DNA of 64,000 nucleotides from CAVONB01 sp963697205 (GCA_963697205.1 CAVONB010000007.1:169110-233109); one strand, 5' to 3'; positions 1-9,472 are shown, counted from the first letter of the stretch. Made by a program: numbers and translations. The notes: generated by a model not told the origin, from the letters alone.

Positions 1-1708
1 TCTGGCCGACGACAATCGCATCTCCTATCGGACGACGGCGCCGGAGCGCGGGCGCATTCTCGATGCACACGGGCGGGTGCTGGCCGATAACGAGGAACAC
101 TACCGACTGACGGTCACGCCGGCGTTTGCGGGCGATCTCGATCACACGCTGTTGCGTCTGCAGGGGCTGGTGGCGATCGCCGACGAGGATGTGGAGCGCA
201 TCCGCGTGCGGGCGCGGCGGCAACCTTCGGGCACGCCGGTGATCGTCGCCAACGACCTGACGTTCGAGCAACTGGCGGCCATCGGACTGGAGTTGCCGGG
301 GCTGCCGGGCGTGGACACCGAAATCGCGTGGCGGCGGCGCACGCATCACGGCGATGCGACGGCGTTCATCGTGGGCATGGTCGGGGCCGTGGAGCGGCTC
401 GCGCTCGACGACGATCCAGCGGTGCGGCTGCCGGGCATGCGGATCGGCAAATCGGGCGTCGAATTGTCGATGGAAGGCCGGCTGCGCGGCGTTGGCGGCA
501 CGCTCAAGCAGGAGGTCGATGCGCGCGGGCGGATCGTGCGCACGCTGGAGCGCAGCGCGCCGCAGCGCGGCGAGGACGTCACGATCACGATCGATGCGCA
601 GGTGCAGGCGCAGGTGCTCGCGCGCCTGCGCCAGGAGCGGCGGGCCGCGGTGGTGGCGCTGGAGGTCGAGACCGGCGCGATCCGGGCAATGGCGTCGGTG
701 CCCAGCCGCGATCCGCGCGCGCTGCAGGCGCACGAGTGGGAGCGGATCGAGGAGGCGGCGGACGATCCACTTTTCAATCGCGCTCTGCTCGGTCTTTATC
801 CGCCGGGCTCGACGTTCAAGATGGTGACGGCGCTTGCGGCGCTGGAAGCGGGTGTCGTGACGCCACGATCGCGGATCACGTGCGAAGGCAGCTACCACTA
901 TGCCGATCAGGTCTACCGTTGCTGGAACCGCAGCGGGCACGGCGACTGCAACCTGCACCGGGCGCTTCGCGAATCCTGCGACGTCTATTTCTACGAGGTC
1001 GCGCGCCGGCTCGGCATCGTCGCGCTCGCGAACATGGCCGAGCGGCTCGGCTTCGGGCAGACCTACGCCGACGGCATTTCCCGGCAGCGCGCGGGCGTGG
1101 TGCCGACGCCGGACTGGAAGCGGGCACGGTTCGGGCGGCCGTGGCATGGCGGTGAGACGCTGCACGCCGCGATCGGCCAGGGCTACGTGTCGGCGACGCC
1201 GCTGCAGATGGCGGTGATGTCGGCGCGGCTGGCTACGGGCCGGGCGATCGTGCCGCATCTGGTTGCGCCGGAGGGGCGCGGGGTATCGGCTTTGGAGGTC
1301 GCTCCCGCGCATCTGGAGGCGGTGCGGCGCGGCCTCGATGCGGTCGTGAACGAGGCGGGCGGCACGGGCCACAACGCGCAGTTGGAGGACGAGGACGGGC
1401 GGTTCGGGGACGTCGATATGGCCGGCAAGACGGGGACGTCGCAGGTCCATCGCAAGTCGTCGTTCGTGCGCGCGGAGGATCTCAGCTGGGAGCATCGCGA
1501 CCACGCGCTGTTCGTGGGCTACGCGCCGGCACGGCGGCCGCGCTACGCGGTTGCAGCCGTCGTGGAGCACGGCGCGAGCGGGGGCAAGGTCGCCGCACCG
1601 CTGGTGCGGGACGTGATGCGGATGCTGCTGTCGTCGCAAGCCGAGCGAGCGGAGGGTGCGCGGGAGCGGGATGGCGGATCGATGGCGCCGGGGCGAAGGG
1701 CTGGGTGA
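1..1708 (+). CDS. mrdA: Penicillin-binding protein 2, 5' end outside window
   Basis: Transpeptidase that cross-links peptidoglycan during lateral wall growth, acting at the periplasmic face of the inner membrane with RodA. The reading frame is open from base 2, so the gene starts upstream and the N-terminal membrane anchor is missing here. The first residues include APERGRILDAHGRVLA, the conserved start of the PBP2 pedestal domain. The active-site serine is in PPGSTFK (near base 815), the second motif is SCD in ESCDVYFYE, and the third is KTG in AGKTGTSQ. Its stop overlaps the rodA start, the usual mrdA-rodA arrangement. Family assignment is firm. Confidence 0.95.
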   Translation, partial: LADDNRISYRTTAPERGRILDAHGRVLADNEEHYRLTVTPAFAGDLDHTLLRLQGLVAIADEDVERIRVRARRQPSGTPVIVANDLTFEQLAAIGLELPGLPGVDTEIAWRRRTHHGDATAFIVGMVGAVERLALDDDPAVRLPGMRIGKSGVELSMEGRLRGVGGTLKQEVDARGRIVRTLERSAPQRGEDVTITIDAQVQAQVLARLRQERRAAVVALEVETGAIRAMASVPSRDPRALQAHEWERIEEAADDPLFNRALLGLYPPGSTFKMVTALAALEAGVVTPRSRITCEGSYHYADQVYRCWNRSGHGDCNLHRALRESCDVYFYEVARRLGIVALANMAERLGFGQTYADGISRQRAGVVPTPDWKRARFGRPWHGGETLHAAIGQGYVSATPLQMAVMSARLATGRAIVPHLVAPEGRGVSALEVAPAHLEAVRRGLDAVVNEAGGTGHNAQLEDEDGRFGDVDMAGKTGTSQVHRKSSFVRAEDLSWEHRDHALFVGYAPARRPRYAVAAVVEHGASGGKVAAPLVRDVMRMLLSSQAERAEGARERDGGSMAPGRRAG

Positions 1709-2862
1709 TGGTGCGTCGCGGAGCCTTGTTCCTTTCGAGCCGGCCGACGATCGCGGGCAAATTCCTGCGCACGAACTGGGCTCTGGTCGTCGTCGTCGCC
1801 GCGCTGACGGCGTGCGGGGCGGTGGCGCTTTATTCGGTGGCGGGGGGATCGCTGGAGCCCTGGGCGGGGCGGCATGTGCTGCGTGCGCTGGCGGGCCTTG
1901 CTGCGATCGTCGCGCTCGGGCTCGTGCCGGTCGAGGTGCTGGTGGCGGTTGCCTATCCGCTCTATGCGCTGGCGTTCCTGCTGCTGGTGCTGGTGCCCAT
2001 GATCGGTGTGGAGGCGATGGGGGCGAAGCGCTGGCTCGGCGCCGGCGCCCTGACGTTCCAGCCCTCGGAGGTGATGAAGGCGGCCATCCTGCTGGCGCTG
2101 GCGCGTTATTATCTGTGGCTGGAGCCTTCGAAGCGGTCGCAGCCGCGCTGGCTCTTGCCGCCGGCGATCGCGATCCTGGTGCCGTTCGTGTTGATCTTGC
2201 GTCAGCCGGACCTGGGTACGGCGCTGCTGCTGGCGGCAACCGGCGGTGCGGTAATTTTCCTGGCGGGCGTCTCGACGCTCTATTTCGCCGGCGCAATCGG
2301 CTGCGGGATCGCGGCGGTGCCGTTCGTGTGGTCGCTGCTGCACGACTATCAGCGCCGGCGCATTGAGACGTTCCTGGATCCGGAGAAAGATCCACTGGGG
2401 GCGGGCTATCACATCACGCAGGCCAAGATCGCGCTGGGCTCGGGCGGGCTCAAGGGCAAGGGCTTTACGCTGGGCACGCAGAGCCAGCTCGATTTCGTGC
2501 CGGAGGCGCAGACGGATTTCATCTTCGCAAGCATTGCGGAGGAGTGGGGTTTCGTCGGCGCCATGGGGCTGGTGTGCCTCTACCTGGCGCTGCTCATGGT
2601 GCTGGTGGCAATGGCGCTGGCGGTGCGCAACCAGTTCGGCCGACTGGTGATCGCCGGCGTCGGCGTGATGCTGTTCGTGCAGATGTTCATCAACATCGCG
2701 ATGGTGACTGGCATGGTGCCGGTCGTCGGCGTGCCGCTACCATTGGTGTCCTACGGCGGCACGGCGATGATGTCGGCGATGGTCGGCCTGGGGCTGGCGA
2801 TGTCGGCCTACGTGCACCGCGACCATCAGTTCCGGCGCGAGGACGTGGGTGTGGTGTGGTAG
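1705..2862 (+). CDS. rodA: Rod-shape protein RodA, SEDS peptidoglycan glycosyltransferase
   Basis: SEDS-family polytopic membrane protein that polymerises lipid II glycan strands for cell elongation, working with PBP2. The 385-residue length is normal for RodA. Visible family signatures are the MGAKRWL and FQPSE segment after the second helix pair, RQPDLGTALL, the large periplasmic loop with DFIFASIAEEWGF, and the C-terminal PLPLVSYGG. The GTG start overlaps the mrdA stop, so the two are translationally coupled. An ATG one codon downstream is an alternative start. Confidence 0.95.
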   Translation: MMVRRGALFLSSRPTIAGKFLRTNWALVVVVAALTACGAVALYSVAGGSLEPWAGRHVLRALAGLAAIVALGLVPVEVLVAVAYPLYALAFLLLVLVPMIGVEAMGAKRWLGAGALTFQPSEVMKAAILLALARYYLWLEPSKRSQPRWLLPPAIAILVPFVLILRQPDLGTALLLAATGGAVIFLAGVSTLYFAGAIGCGIAAVPFVWSLLHDYQRRRIETFLDPEKDPLGAGYHITQAKIALGSGGLKGKGFTLGTQSQLDFVPEAQTDFIFASIAEEWGFVGAMGLVCLYLALLMVLVAMALAVRNQFGRLVIAGVGVMLFVQMFINIAMVTGMVPVVGVPLPLVSYGGTAMMSAMVGLGLAMSAYVHRDHQFRREDVGVVW

Positions 2863-2879
2863 GCGCGAGCGCCTACCAC
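2856..2879. terminator. 11-bp perfect hairpin between convergent genes
   Basis: GTGGTAGGCGC and GCGCCTACCAC form an 11-bp perfect stem with a two-base centre, and the rodA stop codon lies inside the left arm. No U-run follows. It sits between rodA and the convergent ThDP enzyme gene, so a bidirectional terminator or 3'-end stabiliser is the likely role. Confidence 0.55.
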
Positions 2880-2905
2880 GGTTGTCGAGTTCCGGCGGGC
2901 GCCGC

Positions 2906-4582
2906 TCACACGGTGCCGTCGACGACGACGTCGAGCAGCACGGGTCCGTCGTGCTTGAGCGCGCGCTGCATCGCCGGGGCAAGGGCCTCCGGCTTTTCGA
3001 TGCGCTCGGAGGTGACGCCCATGGACGCGGCCATCTGCGCATAGTCCATCGCCGGGTCCTTGAACTCCATGCCGATGAAATTGCGGTTGCCGTGGAAGGC
3101 GAGCAGGCGCTGCTTGATAATGCGATAGCCGCCGTTGTTGCACATGACGAAGGTGATCGGCAGCTTGAGGTGGGCCGCCGTCCACAGCGCCTGGATCGAG
3201 TACATGGCGCTGCCGTCGCCGACCATGCACACGACGCGGCGGCCGGGCTGGGCGAGCGAGATGCCGATCGAGGCGGGGATGGAAAAGCCGATGCCGCCGC
3301 TAGCGAGGCCGTGGTAGCCGAAGCGGTCGCGATAGGGGAAGAGATCGACGACGTGGCGGCCGGTCGTGAGGCTCTCGAAGACCAGGATGGCGTCGCGCGG
3401 CAGTGCGTCCACCATCTTTAGCGTCATCCAGTCGGGATTCATCGGACCGTCGCCGCCGTTGACGAGCGGGCCCGCGGTCTCGATGCGCTGCGACAGGGCC
3501 TTGCGTTTCGACGTCCAGTTCTTTTCGGCGATGGCGGCCTTGGCCGCCTTGGCACGGCCTTCGAGCGCCTTGCCGCCCTTTTTCTCCAGCACCGGGATCA
3601 GCGCCCGCAGCGTCTCGCGCACGTCGGCCTGGACTGCCATCCGGGCGGGGTAGTTCTTGCCCATCTCCCAGTCGTTGAGGCCGATCTGGATGTGCTGCAG
3701 CCCCTCGGGCATCGCCTCGTCGGGGCTGTAGACGGCCATGCGCAGCACGTCGGAGCCCAGAACGATCATCAGGTCATAGGCTTCGAGTACCTGACGCGTG
3801 ACCTTCTGGGAGCGTACGAGCGGGCCCATGTAGCAGGGATGCTCGGACAGGAAGTGCGCGCCGTAGGCGCTGGTCGACTGGTAGGCGGGGGCGCCGAGGG
3901 TGTCGGCCAGGCGGGCGGCGTCGGCGAGCGCATCGCAACGCACGAGTTCGTCACCGCACACGAGCATCGGGCGCTCGGCGGCCAGGATCAAGTCTGCGAG
4001 CTCTGCGACGACGTCAGGCGCGGGCACGGTGCGCGTGACGATGCGGGTGGAGGCGCCGAGGTCGAGCGCGTCCTCCTGGTTGAGGATGTCGCCGGGCAGC
4101 GAGATGAAGACGGGGCCGGTTGGCGGCGTCGTTGCGACCTTGGCGGCGCGGCGCAGGATGCGCGGCAGGTCGGCGAGGCGGTTGACCTCGACCGCCCATT
4201 TGACGAGCGGCTCGGCCATGGCGACGAGCGGCGCGTAGAGGTTGGGCTCCATCAGGCCGAAGCCCTGCTCCTGCTGGCCGGCGGTGAGGATCATCGGCGT
4301 ATTGGTGAAGCGCGCGTTGAAGAGCGAGCCCATGGCGTTGCCGAGCCCAGGCGCCACGTGCACGTTGCAGGCGACGAGCTTGCCGGACGCGCGCGAATAG
4401 CCGTCGGCCATGGCGACGACGAGCGCTTCGTGCAGGCCGAGCACGAACGTCAGATCGGGATGATCGACGAGCGCGTGCATGATCGGCAGCTCGGTGGTGC
4501 CCGGATTGCCGAAAAGGTGGGTGATGCCCTCGTCCTTCATCAGCGCGATGAAAGCGGAGCGTCCCGTGATTCGATTTGTCAT
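2906..4582 (-). CDS. Thiamine diphosphate enzyme, benzoylformate decarboxylase-like
   Basis: Three-domain ThDP-dependent decarboxylase/lyase of 558 residues. The N-terminal domain carries LFGNPGTTELP, the catalytic glutamate in LHEALVVAMADGYSRASGK, and a histidine in NVHVAPGLGNAMG. These match the benzoylformate decarboxylase layout, where the first motif has serine instead of threonine. The C-terminal ThDP/Mg-binding motif runs from GDGSAMYS to the asparagines of MCNNGGYR. Benzoylformate decarboxylase, another 2-oxoacid decarboxylase or an acetolactate synthase-like enzyme are all possible; the His supports a decarboxylase. It is divergent from a GMC oxidoreductase, which suggests a shared aromatic or alcohol/2-oxoacid catabolic role, but this is inference. 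Confidence 0.85.
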   Translation of the reverse strand: MTNRITGRSAFIALMKDEGITHLFGNPGTTELPIMHALVDHPDLTFVLGLHEALVVAMADGYSRASGKLVACNVHVAPGLGNAMGSLFNARFTNTPMILTAGQQEQGFGLMEPNLYAPLVAMAEPLVKWAVEVNRLADLPRILRRAAKVATTPPTGPVFISLPGDILNQEDALDLGASTRIVTRTVPAPDVVAELADLILAAERPMLVCGDELVRCDALADAARLADTLGAPAYQSTSAYGAHFLSEHPCYMGPLVRSQKVTRQVLEAYDLMIVLGSDVLRMAVYSPDEAMPEGLQHIQIGLNDWEMGKNYPARMAVQADVRETLRALIPVLEKKGGKALEGRAKAAKAAIAEKNWTSKRKALSQRIETAGPLVNGGDGPMNPDWMTLKMVDALPRDAILVFESLTTGRHVVDLFPYRDRFGYHGLASGGIGFSIPASIGISLAQPGRRVVCMVGDGSAMYSIQALWTAAHLKLPITFVMCNNGGYRIIKQRLLAFHGNRNFIGMEFKDPAMDYAQMAASMGVTSERIEKPEALAPAMQRALKHDGPVLLDVVVDGTV

Positions 4583-4817
4583 GGCGTCCCGTCCCGACGG
4601 ATGCTTGTTCGTTGCTGTGACAGCCCTGGCCCTTCGAGGTCGTCTCCCGTGGACAGGTCCCGCCGTCGCTACTATGTCGCGACAGTGGCTCGTCCACCAG
4701 AGGCCTTGCGGGAAGGCCTGTTATGAGGTGACCGCGCGGCAGGCGCCGTCGACGCAGCGGATATGGCGGTCTAGTGTTCCGACCGCAGGGGCTGGGCTCA
4801 TCACCAGGGGCGGGGGA

Positions 4818-6515
4818 ATGACGGCGGATTTCGACATCATCATCGTCGGCGGCGGCTCGGCGGGCTGCGTGCTCGCCAACCGCCTGTCGGCACGATCCAG
4901 CTTGCGGGTGCTGCTGCTGGAGGCTGGCCGTGACACCCCGCCGGGCGGCGAGCCGCGCGACGTGCTCGATACCTATCCGGTCTCCTATTACAACCTCGAC
5001 TATGCGTGGGCCGGCCTCAGCGGCCACTGGCGGGGCCGGGACACGTCGCCCAAGGTCGGGCTCAGGCAGGCGCGCATCCTGGGCGGGGGCTCGTCGGTGA
5101 TGGGCATGGTGGCGCTGCGCGGAACGCCCGACGATTATGCGGAGTGGGTCGCGCAGGGCGCTCAGGGCTGGGGCTGGGACGACGTCCTGCCGTTCTTCCG
5201 TAAACTGGAGGCGGATGCGGACTTTGGAGACGCGGCCACGGCGCACGGCGCGGACGGCCCGGTGCCCATCCGGCGGGTGCCGGACAACCAGTGGCCGCCG
5301 ATCCTGTCGGGGCTCGCGGCCGCCGCCGGCAACACGCAAGTGCAGCGGATCGACGACTTCAACGCCGACTTCCGCGATGGCTTCGGCCCGCTGCCGATTA
5401 GCCGCTTCGCCGACAAGCGTGCGTCGAGCGCCATCTGCTATCTGGACGCGGCGACGCGGGCGCGGCCAAATCTTCGCATCGCGACCGGCGCCGACGTTCG
5501 CGGCTTTGAATGGGACGGTCGCCGCATTACCGGTGTCAGGGCGAGCGTCGACGGGGAGACGCGGCGCTTCACGGCCGGCGAGGTGATCGTATCGGCTGGC
5601 GCACTGCAATCGCCGGTGCTGCTGCAGCGCGCGGGGATCGGGCCGGCGGCTCATCTCAAGGCGAGCGGCATCTCCGTGATTGCCGACGTGCCCGGTGTCG
5701 GCGACAACCTGCACAACCACCAGATCCTCTATCTGATCGCGCATCTGAAGCGCAGTGCGCTGCCGCCGTCGGACCGGCGGGCGCATACGACCGCGACGTG
5801 GCGCTATTCGTCGGGCATGGCCGACTGTCCCGCGTCGGACATGTACATCAGCTTCGTCGGGCAGACGGGCTGGCACGAGCTCGGCCGCCGGCTGAGCGCT
5901 CTGACGCCGGCGGTGCTGAAGCCCTATTCGCGCGGCACGGTGCGACTGGATCCGAAATCGCCTGCCGGTCCGCCTGAGATCGTGTTCGACTTCCAGTCCG
6001 ACGACCGCGATCGTGTACGCCATGCCGATGCGGTCCGGCGTGCGGCGGCGTGGCTGATGGCGCCGGAGGTGCGTCCTTTCTGGCACGCTGCGGTGCCGAT
6101 CGCGCGGACGGACCGGATGCGCCAGCTCAACGATATCACGGCCTGGAACACGTGGCGTGCGCGCGCGATTGCAGCCGTGATCGATCACGTGGGGCCGGCG
6201 CGCCGGCCGATCATCGAGACGATGTCGCATCGCGGTCTCGACGTGGCCGCGCTGCTGCAGGACGATGCCGCGCTCGACGCTTTCGTGCGCGAGGGTGTCA
6301 CCGGGATGGCGCATCACGCGGGTACGTGCCGGATGGGCCGGTCCGATGATCGCGGCGCGGTGGTGGATGCCCAGGGTCGCGTGCACAGCGTCGAAGGGCT
6401 GCGCGTCGTCGACGCGTCGATCATGCCGTGGGTGCCGCGCGGCAATACCAACATCCCGACGCTGATGATCGCGGAGAAGATTGCGGCTTCAATGCTGGAC
6501 GCGGCGGCCGCATAG
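4818..6515 (+). CDS. GMC-family FAD-dependent alcohol/choline dehydrogenase-like oxidoreductase
   Basis: Flavoprotein that oxidises an alcohol group. The N-terminal FAD-binding motif is IIIVGGGSAGCVLANRL, followed by LLLEAGRD. GMC signature 1 is visible around ILGGGSSVMGMVALRGTPDDY, signature 2 around VIVSAGALQSPVLLQRAGIG, and the C-terminal catalytic histidine region in AHHAGTCRMG. The C-terminal FAD contact is VVDASIMPWVPRGNTNI. I chose the ATG at 4818 because it puts the FAD motif at the extreme N terminus and a GGGGG purine run lies just upstream. The open frame extends further upstream but without family sequence. The substrate cannot be read from sequence. Confidence 0.9.
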   Translation: MTADFDIIIVGGGSAGCVLANRLSARSSLRVLLLEAGRDTPPGGEPRDVLDTYPVSYYNLDYAWAGLSGHWRGRDTSPKVGLRQARILGGGSSVMGMVALRGTPDDYAEWVAQGAQGWGWDDVLPFFRKLEADADFGDAATAHGADGPVPIRRVPDNQWPPILSGLAAAAGNTQVQRIDDFNADFRDGFGPLPISRFADKRASSAICYLDAATRARPNLRIATGADVRGFEWDGRRITGVRASVDGETRRFTAGEVIVSAGALQSPVLLQRAGIGPAAHLKASGISVIADVPGVGDNLHNHQILYLIAHLKRSALPPSDRRAHTTATWRYSSGMADCPASDMYISFVGQTGWHELGRRLSALTPAVLKPYSRGTVRLDPKSPAGPPEIVFDFQSDDRDRVRHADAVRRAAAWLMAPEVRPFWHAAVPIARTDRMRQLNDITAWNTWRARAIAAVIDHVGPARRPIIETMSHRGLDVAALLQDDAALDAFVREGVTGMAHHAGTCRMGRSDDRGAVVDAQGRVHSVEGLRVVDASIMPWVPRGNTNIPTLMIAEKIAASMLDAAAA

Positions 6516-6600
6516 CATACGGCGCGCCGCGCCATTGAGGGGCTCAGAGGTGGCTCAGATGGGGCAACCCGCTACACGCGTGTCATTCGAGGCCTGAGGC

Positions 6601-7239
6601 TCACGATTCCGGCACGGGTTCGAAGACACCGGCCGTCGCATCGAGCCACTCCAGCCGCGCTTCGCCGATCGAGAACCACGCGCCGTGCAGCGACAGCCGT
6701 CCCGCGGCGATGGCGTCGGAGACGAAGGAGAAGGTCGCCAGGTTGCGCAGCGACTGCTGGATCGCCATGCGTTCCAGCGCTGTCTGGCGGAGGCTGGCAT
6801 GGGCCGGCTCGATGCGCTCGACGACGCTGTCACGGACGTCGTTGATTAGGCTGACCCACGGCGCGATGAAGCGGCCGACCGGGCGTGCGCCGTCGGCCGC
6901 CAGCGCGGCGGCGATGCCGCCGCACTGGCCGTGTCCCAGCACGACGATGGCGTCGACGCACAGGCCCGTGACGGCAAACTCCAGGGCGGCGGATGTGCCG
7001 TGGTATGTGCCGCCATCCTCGCAGGGCGGCACGAGAGCGGCGACGTTGCGTACGACGAACAACTCGCCGGGTGCGGCGGAGAAGATCGTCGCGGGATCGA
7101 CGCGGCTGTCGGCGCAGCCGATGATCATCGTTCTCGGGCTCTGGCCCTGGGCGAGCGCATCGTAGCGTCTTGCCTCGACGGGGAAGCGCTCGCTGCGGAA
7201 CCGGCGATAGCCGTCGTGCAGGTCCTGGGGTATGGTCAT
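6601..7239 (-). CDS. Beta-class carbonic anhydrase
   Basis: Zinc enzyme interconverting CO2 and bicarbonate, 212 residues. Zn ligands are visible in GCADSRVDP (Cys, and the Asp/Arg dyad) and in GHGQCGG (His and Cys). The ATG at 7239 overlaps the nhaA stop by four bases (ATGA), so the pair is translationally coupled. Coupling to a Na+/H+ antiporter suggests shared work in pH homeostasis: the anhydrase supplies protons and bicarbonate while NhaA exchanges H+ for Na+. This is inference. A second, different beta-carbonic anhydrase lies at 26359-27090. Confidence 0.93.
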   Translation of the reverse strand: MTIPQDLHDGYRRFRSERFPVEARRYDALAQGQSPRTMIIGCADSRVDPATIFSAAPGELFVVRNVAALVPPCEDGGTYHGTSAALEFAVTGLCVDAIVVLGHGQCGGIAAALAADGARPVGRFIAPWVSLINDVRDSVVERIEPAHASLRQTALERMAIQQSLRNLATFSFVSDAIAAGRLSLHGAWFSIGEARLEWLDATAGVFEPVPES

Positions 7240-8474
7240 GTGCGTGCCTCCACCGCGACAGGTGCGTCGTCTCGTTCGGTCTTGCGCGTCTCGCCGAGAG
7301 ACCGGGCCAGCAGCAGGTAGCCGGCGATCCCCGAGACCAGCGAGCCCATCAGAACACCGATGCGGACGTCGGCGGAGTAGCCAGCATCGGTGAACGCGAG
7401 CGTGCCGATGAAGAGGCTCATGGTGAAGCCGATGCCGGCGAGCAGGGAGGCGCCGTGGATCTCGCGCCAGCCGACACGCGCGGGCAGATGCGCGATGCCG
7501 AGCCTCACCGCGAGCCAGACGGCGGCCATGATACCGATCTGCTTGCCGAGGAAAAGGCCCAGGGCGATGCCGACGGCGACGCTGCCGAATAGATCGTCGA
7601 CCGTCAGGCCGCCAAGCGCGACGCCGGCGTTGGCGAAAGCAAAGAGCGGCATGATCAGGAACAGGACCCAGGGTTTCAGGGCGTGCTCGGTCTTCAGCAG
7701 CAGCGAGGATTCCGGCGCGCCGACCGGGCGGTGCGGGATGAAGAGGGCGATGGCAACACCGGCGAGCGTGGCATGCACGCCGGACTTGAGCAGAAACACC
7801 CAGATGACCGCGCCGACGACCACGTAAGGGGCAAGGCGATCGACGCCGCGCGCGTTGAAGACGGCGAGGATGCCGCAACCGGCGATCGCGACGGCGAGCG
7901 CCATCAACGACATGTTGGCGGTATAGAAGAGGGCGATGATGACGATGGCGCCGAGATCGTCAATGATGGCCAGGGCCAGCAGGAAGACCTTGAGGCCGAC
8001 CGGCACCCGGCTGCCCAGCAAGGCGAGGATACCGATGGCGAAAGCGATGTCGGTTGCCGCGGGAATGGCCCAACCGCGTAGCGCGGTCGCGTCGCCGGCG
8101 TTAAGCGCGGCATAGATGAGAGCTGGTACGGCCATGCCGCCGACGGCGGCGAAGACCGGCAGGCTGGCGCGGCGCCAGTCGGACAACTCGCCGTCCTTGA
8201 TCTCCTTCTTCAGCTCGAGACCGACCAGGAAGAAGAAGATCGCCATCAGGCCGTCGTTGATCCAAAGCAGCAGCGGCTTTTCGATCGCGAAGGTGCCGAT
8301 CCGGATTTCTGCCACGGTGCCGAGCAGGGCGGCGTAAAGTGTGGCCAAGCTCGTGTTGGAGAAAAGGAGCGCGAGCGCTGTCGCGGCAATCAGCGTGATG
8401 CCCGCGGCACTCTCGTTGGCCAACAATCGGGCCAGGACCCGGGATTTCGGGTTGTGCCGGCTAGGCTCTGTCAT
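7236..8474 (-). CDS. nhaA: Na+/H+ antiporter NhaA
   Basis: Electrogenic inner-membrane sodium/proton antiporter, 412 residues and about twelve hydrophobic segments. The paired aspartates that bind the cation are visible in ALAIIDDLGAIVIIALFYT. LFFLVGLELKKEI-type sequence appears near residue 80 (FFFLVGLELKKEI), and GKQIGIM and GIGFTMSLFIG near the C terminus are family hallmarks. It is the first gene of a two-gene unit with the downstream carbonic anhydrase. Confidence 0.96.
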   Translation of the reverse strand: MTEPSRHNPKSRVLARLLANESAAGITLIAATALALLFSNTSLATLYAALLGTVAEIRIGTFAIEKPLLLWINDGLMAIFFFLVGLELKKEIKDGELSDWRRASLPVFAAVGGMAVPALIYAALNAGDATALRGWAIPAATDIAFAIGILALLGSRVPVGLKVFLLALAIIDDLGAIVIIALFYTANMSLMALAVAIAGCGILAVFNARGVDRLAPYVVVGAVIWVFLLKSGVHATLAGVAIALFIPHRPVGAPESSLLLKTEHALKPWVLFLIMPLFAFANAGVALGGLTVDDLFGSVAVGIALGLFLGKQIGIMAAVWLAVRLGIAHLPARVGWREIHGASLLAGIGFTMSLFIGTLAFTDAGYSADVRIGVLMGSLVSGIAGYLLLARSLGETRKTERDDAPVAVEART

Positions 8475-8571
8475 GAGGCGCTCCTTGTCGGTTCGTCGTG
8501 GCGCATTGCGCCAAACGGCAAGAACCCCGACGGCAGGGGACTGCCGTCGGGGGCGGTATGGCTCCGGGGGA

Positions 8572-9099
8572 CTACAACGTCGCGTGCATGTGGCTCTCGG
8601 TCAGCCACAAAAGCTTCTCGATGGCGGCTGCCGCTTCGGTGAGATAATGGCCGGAGACGGGGTCCTCCAGGACCATCGACTCGCCGATCGCGTGGTGGAC
8701 GGCGGAAGCCAGCTGGCCCAGCCGCATAGACAGGGCGTCGAGATGCTCCTCTTCGCTGACGGCAAGGGCGGGATACGGATCGAGTGCCGTCTCCGCCGCC
8801 ACGCTCTGCACCGTGCCGCGCGCCAATCCGCCGAGCGCTGCGATCCGTTCCGCGAGCGTGTCCGCGTGGGCGGACAGTTCGTCGTGGATCTTGCCGAACA
8901 GTGCATGCAGGCTGGAGAAGTTTCGCCCGCGCAAGTTCCAGTGCGCCTGGCGCGCGGCCAGGCCGAGATCGATGGTTTCGGCGAGGATGCCGTTCATGAT
9001 CTCGATGACGTTGCGGCGAACGTCCAGCGGCAGATCGTTGCGTGTCTGCCTCATCTGGCGCGCATTGAGAACCTGAACCTTGGCGGCGCCCGTCGACAT
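8572..9099 (-). CDS. dps: Dps-family ferritin-like DNA-protection protein
   Basis: Dodecameric mini-ferritin that oxidises Fe(II) with H2O2 and shields DNA under oxidative or starvation stress. The 175-residue protein has the diagnostic ferroxidase segment AHWNLRGRNFSSLHALF followed by KIHDELSAHADTLAERI, giving the intersubunit His, Asp and Glu ligands. The C-terminal helix holds AIEKLLWLTESHMHA. It lies two small genes away from an OxyR-like regulator, the classical peroxide-stress pairing. Confidence 0.95.
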   Translation of the reverse strand: MSTGAAKVQVLNARQMRQTRNDLPLDVRRNVIEIMNGILAETIDLGLAARQAHWNLRGRNFSSLHALFGKIHDELSAHADTLAERIAALGGLARGTVQSVAAETALDPYPALAVSEEEHLDALSMRLGQLASAVHHAIGESMVLEDPVSGHYLTEAAAAIEKLLWLTESHMHATL

Positions 9100-9149
9100 G
9101 ACTGTTCCTCCGATGTCGTACCGTGGGGACTAGATGGGTGGTTGCGGGA

Positions 9150-9437
9150 TCAGCCGCGGCGGGAGAGCAGGTCGGTGGCGATGCCCGTCAGCCCGCCGCC
9201 GCCTTCGCTGAGTTGCTGAAGTATGGCTTGGGGGTCGAGGTTGCCGGTATCGATGCCGAGCTCGGACAGGCGTGCGAGCAGCTCCGTGCCGCCCAGGGAC
9301 TCCAGGCTCGATGTATCGATCCCAACGTCCTGAAGGCGCTGCAGGATCGCGTCGGGGGCAAGCTCGCCGTCGAGTGAGGGGGCACTCTGGCCGATCAGAC
9401 CGCCGATCGTTTCGGAGATCCGGGAAAAGTCGAACAT
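9150..9437 (-). CDS. Small repeat protein of unknown function (95 aa)
   Basis: Not recognised. The protein is acidic and built from three related units of about 17-20 residues: AILQRLQDVGIDTSSLE, ELLARLSELGIDTGNLD and AILQQLSEGGGGL. The shared pattern is leucine pairs followed by GIDT and a leucine two or three residues later. A good ribosome-binding sequence (GGAGAGG) precedes the ATG at 9437. It sits in the dps/oxyR interval on the dps strand, so a stress-linked role is possible but not shown. Confidence 0.6.
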   Translation of the reverse strand: MFDFSRISETIGGLIGQSAPSLDGELAPDAILQRLQDVGIDTSSLESLGGTELLARLSELGIDTGNLDPQAILQQLSEGGGGLTGIATDLLSRRG

Positions 9438-9472
9438 CTCAGGTAACCTCTCCAGTTGGTGTTGGTGGACGT

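Noticed and set aside
4014..6386. 790-residue minus-strand frame opposite the GMC oxidoreductase
   Set aside because: It is Arg/His/Pro-rich with no family features and mirrors the codon pattern of the real plus-strand gene; part of it overlaps the true ThDP gene in another frame.
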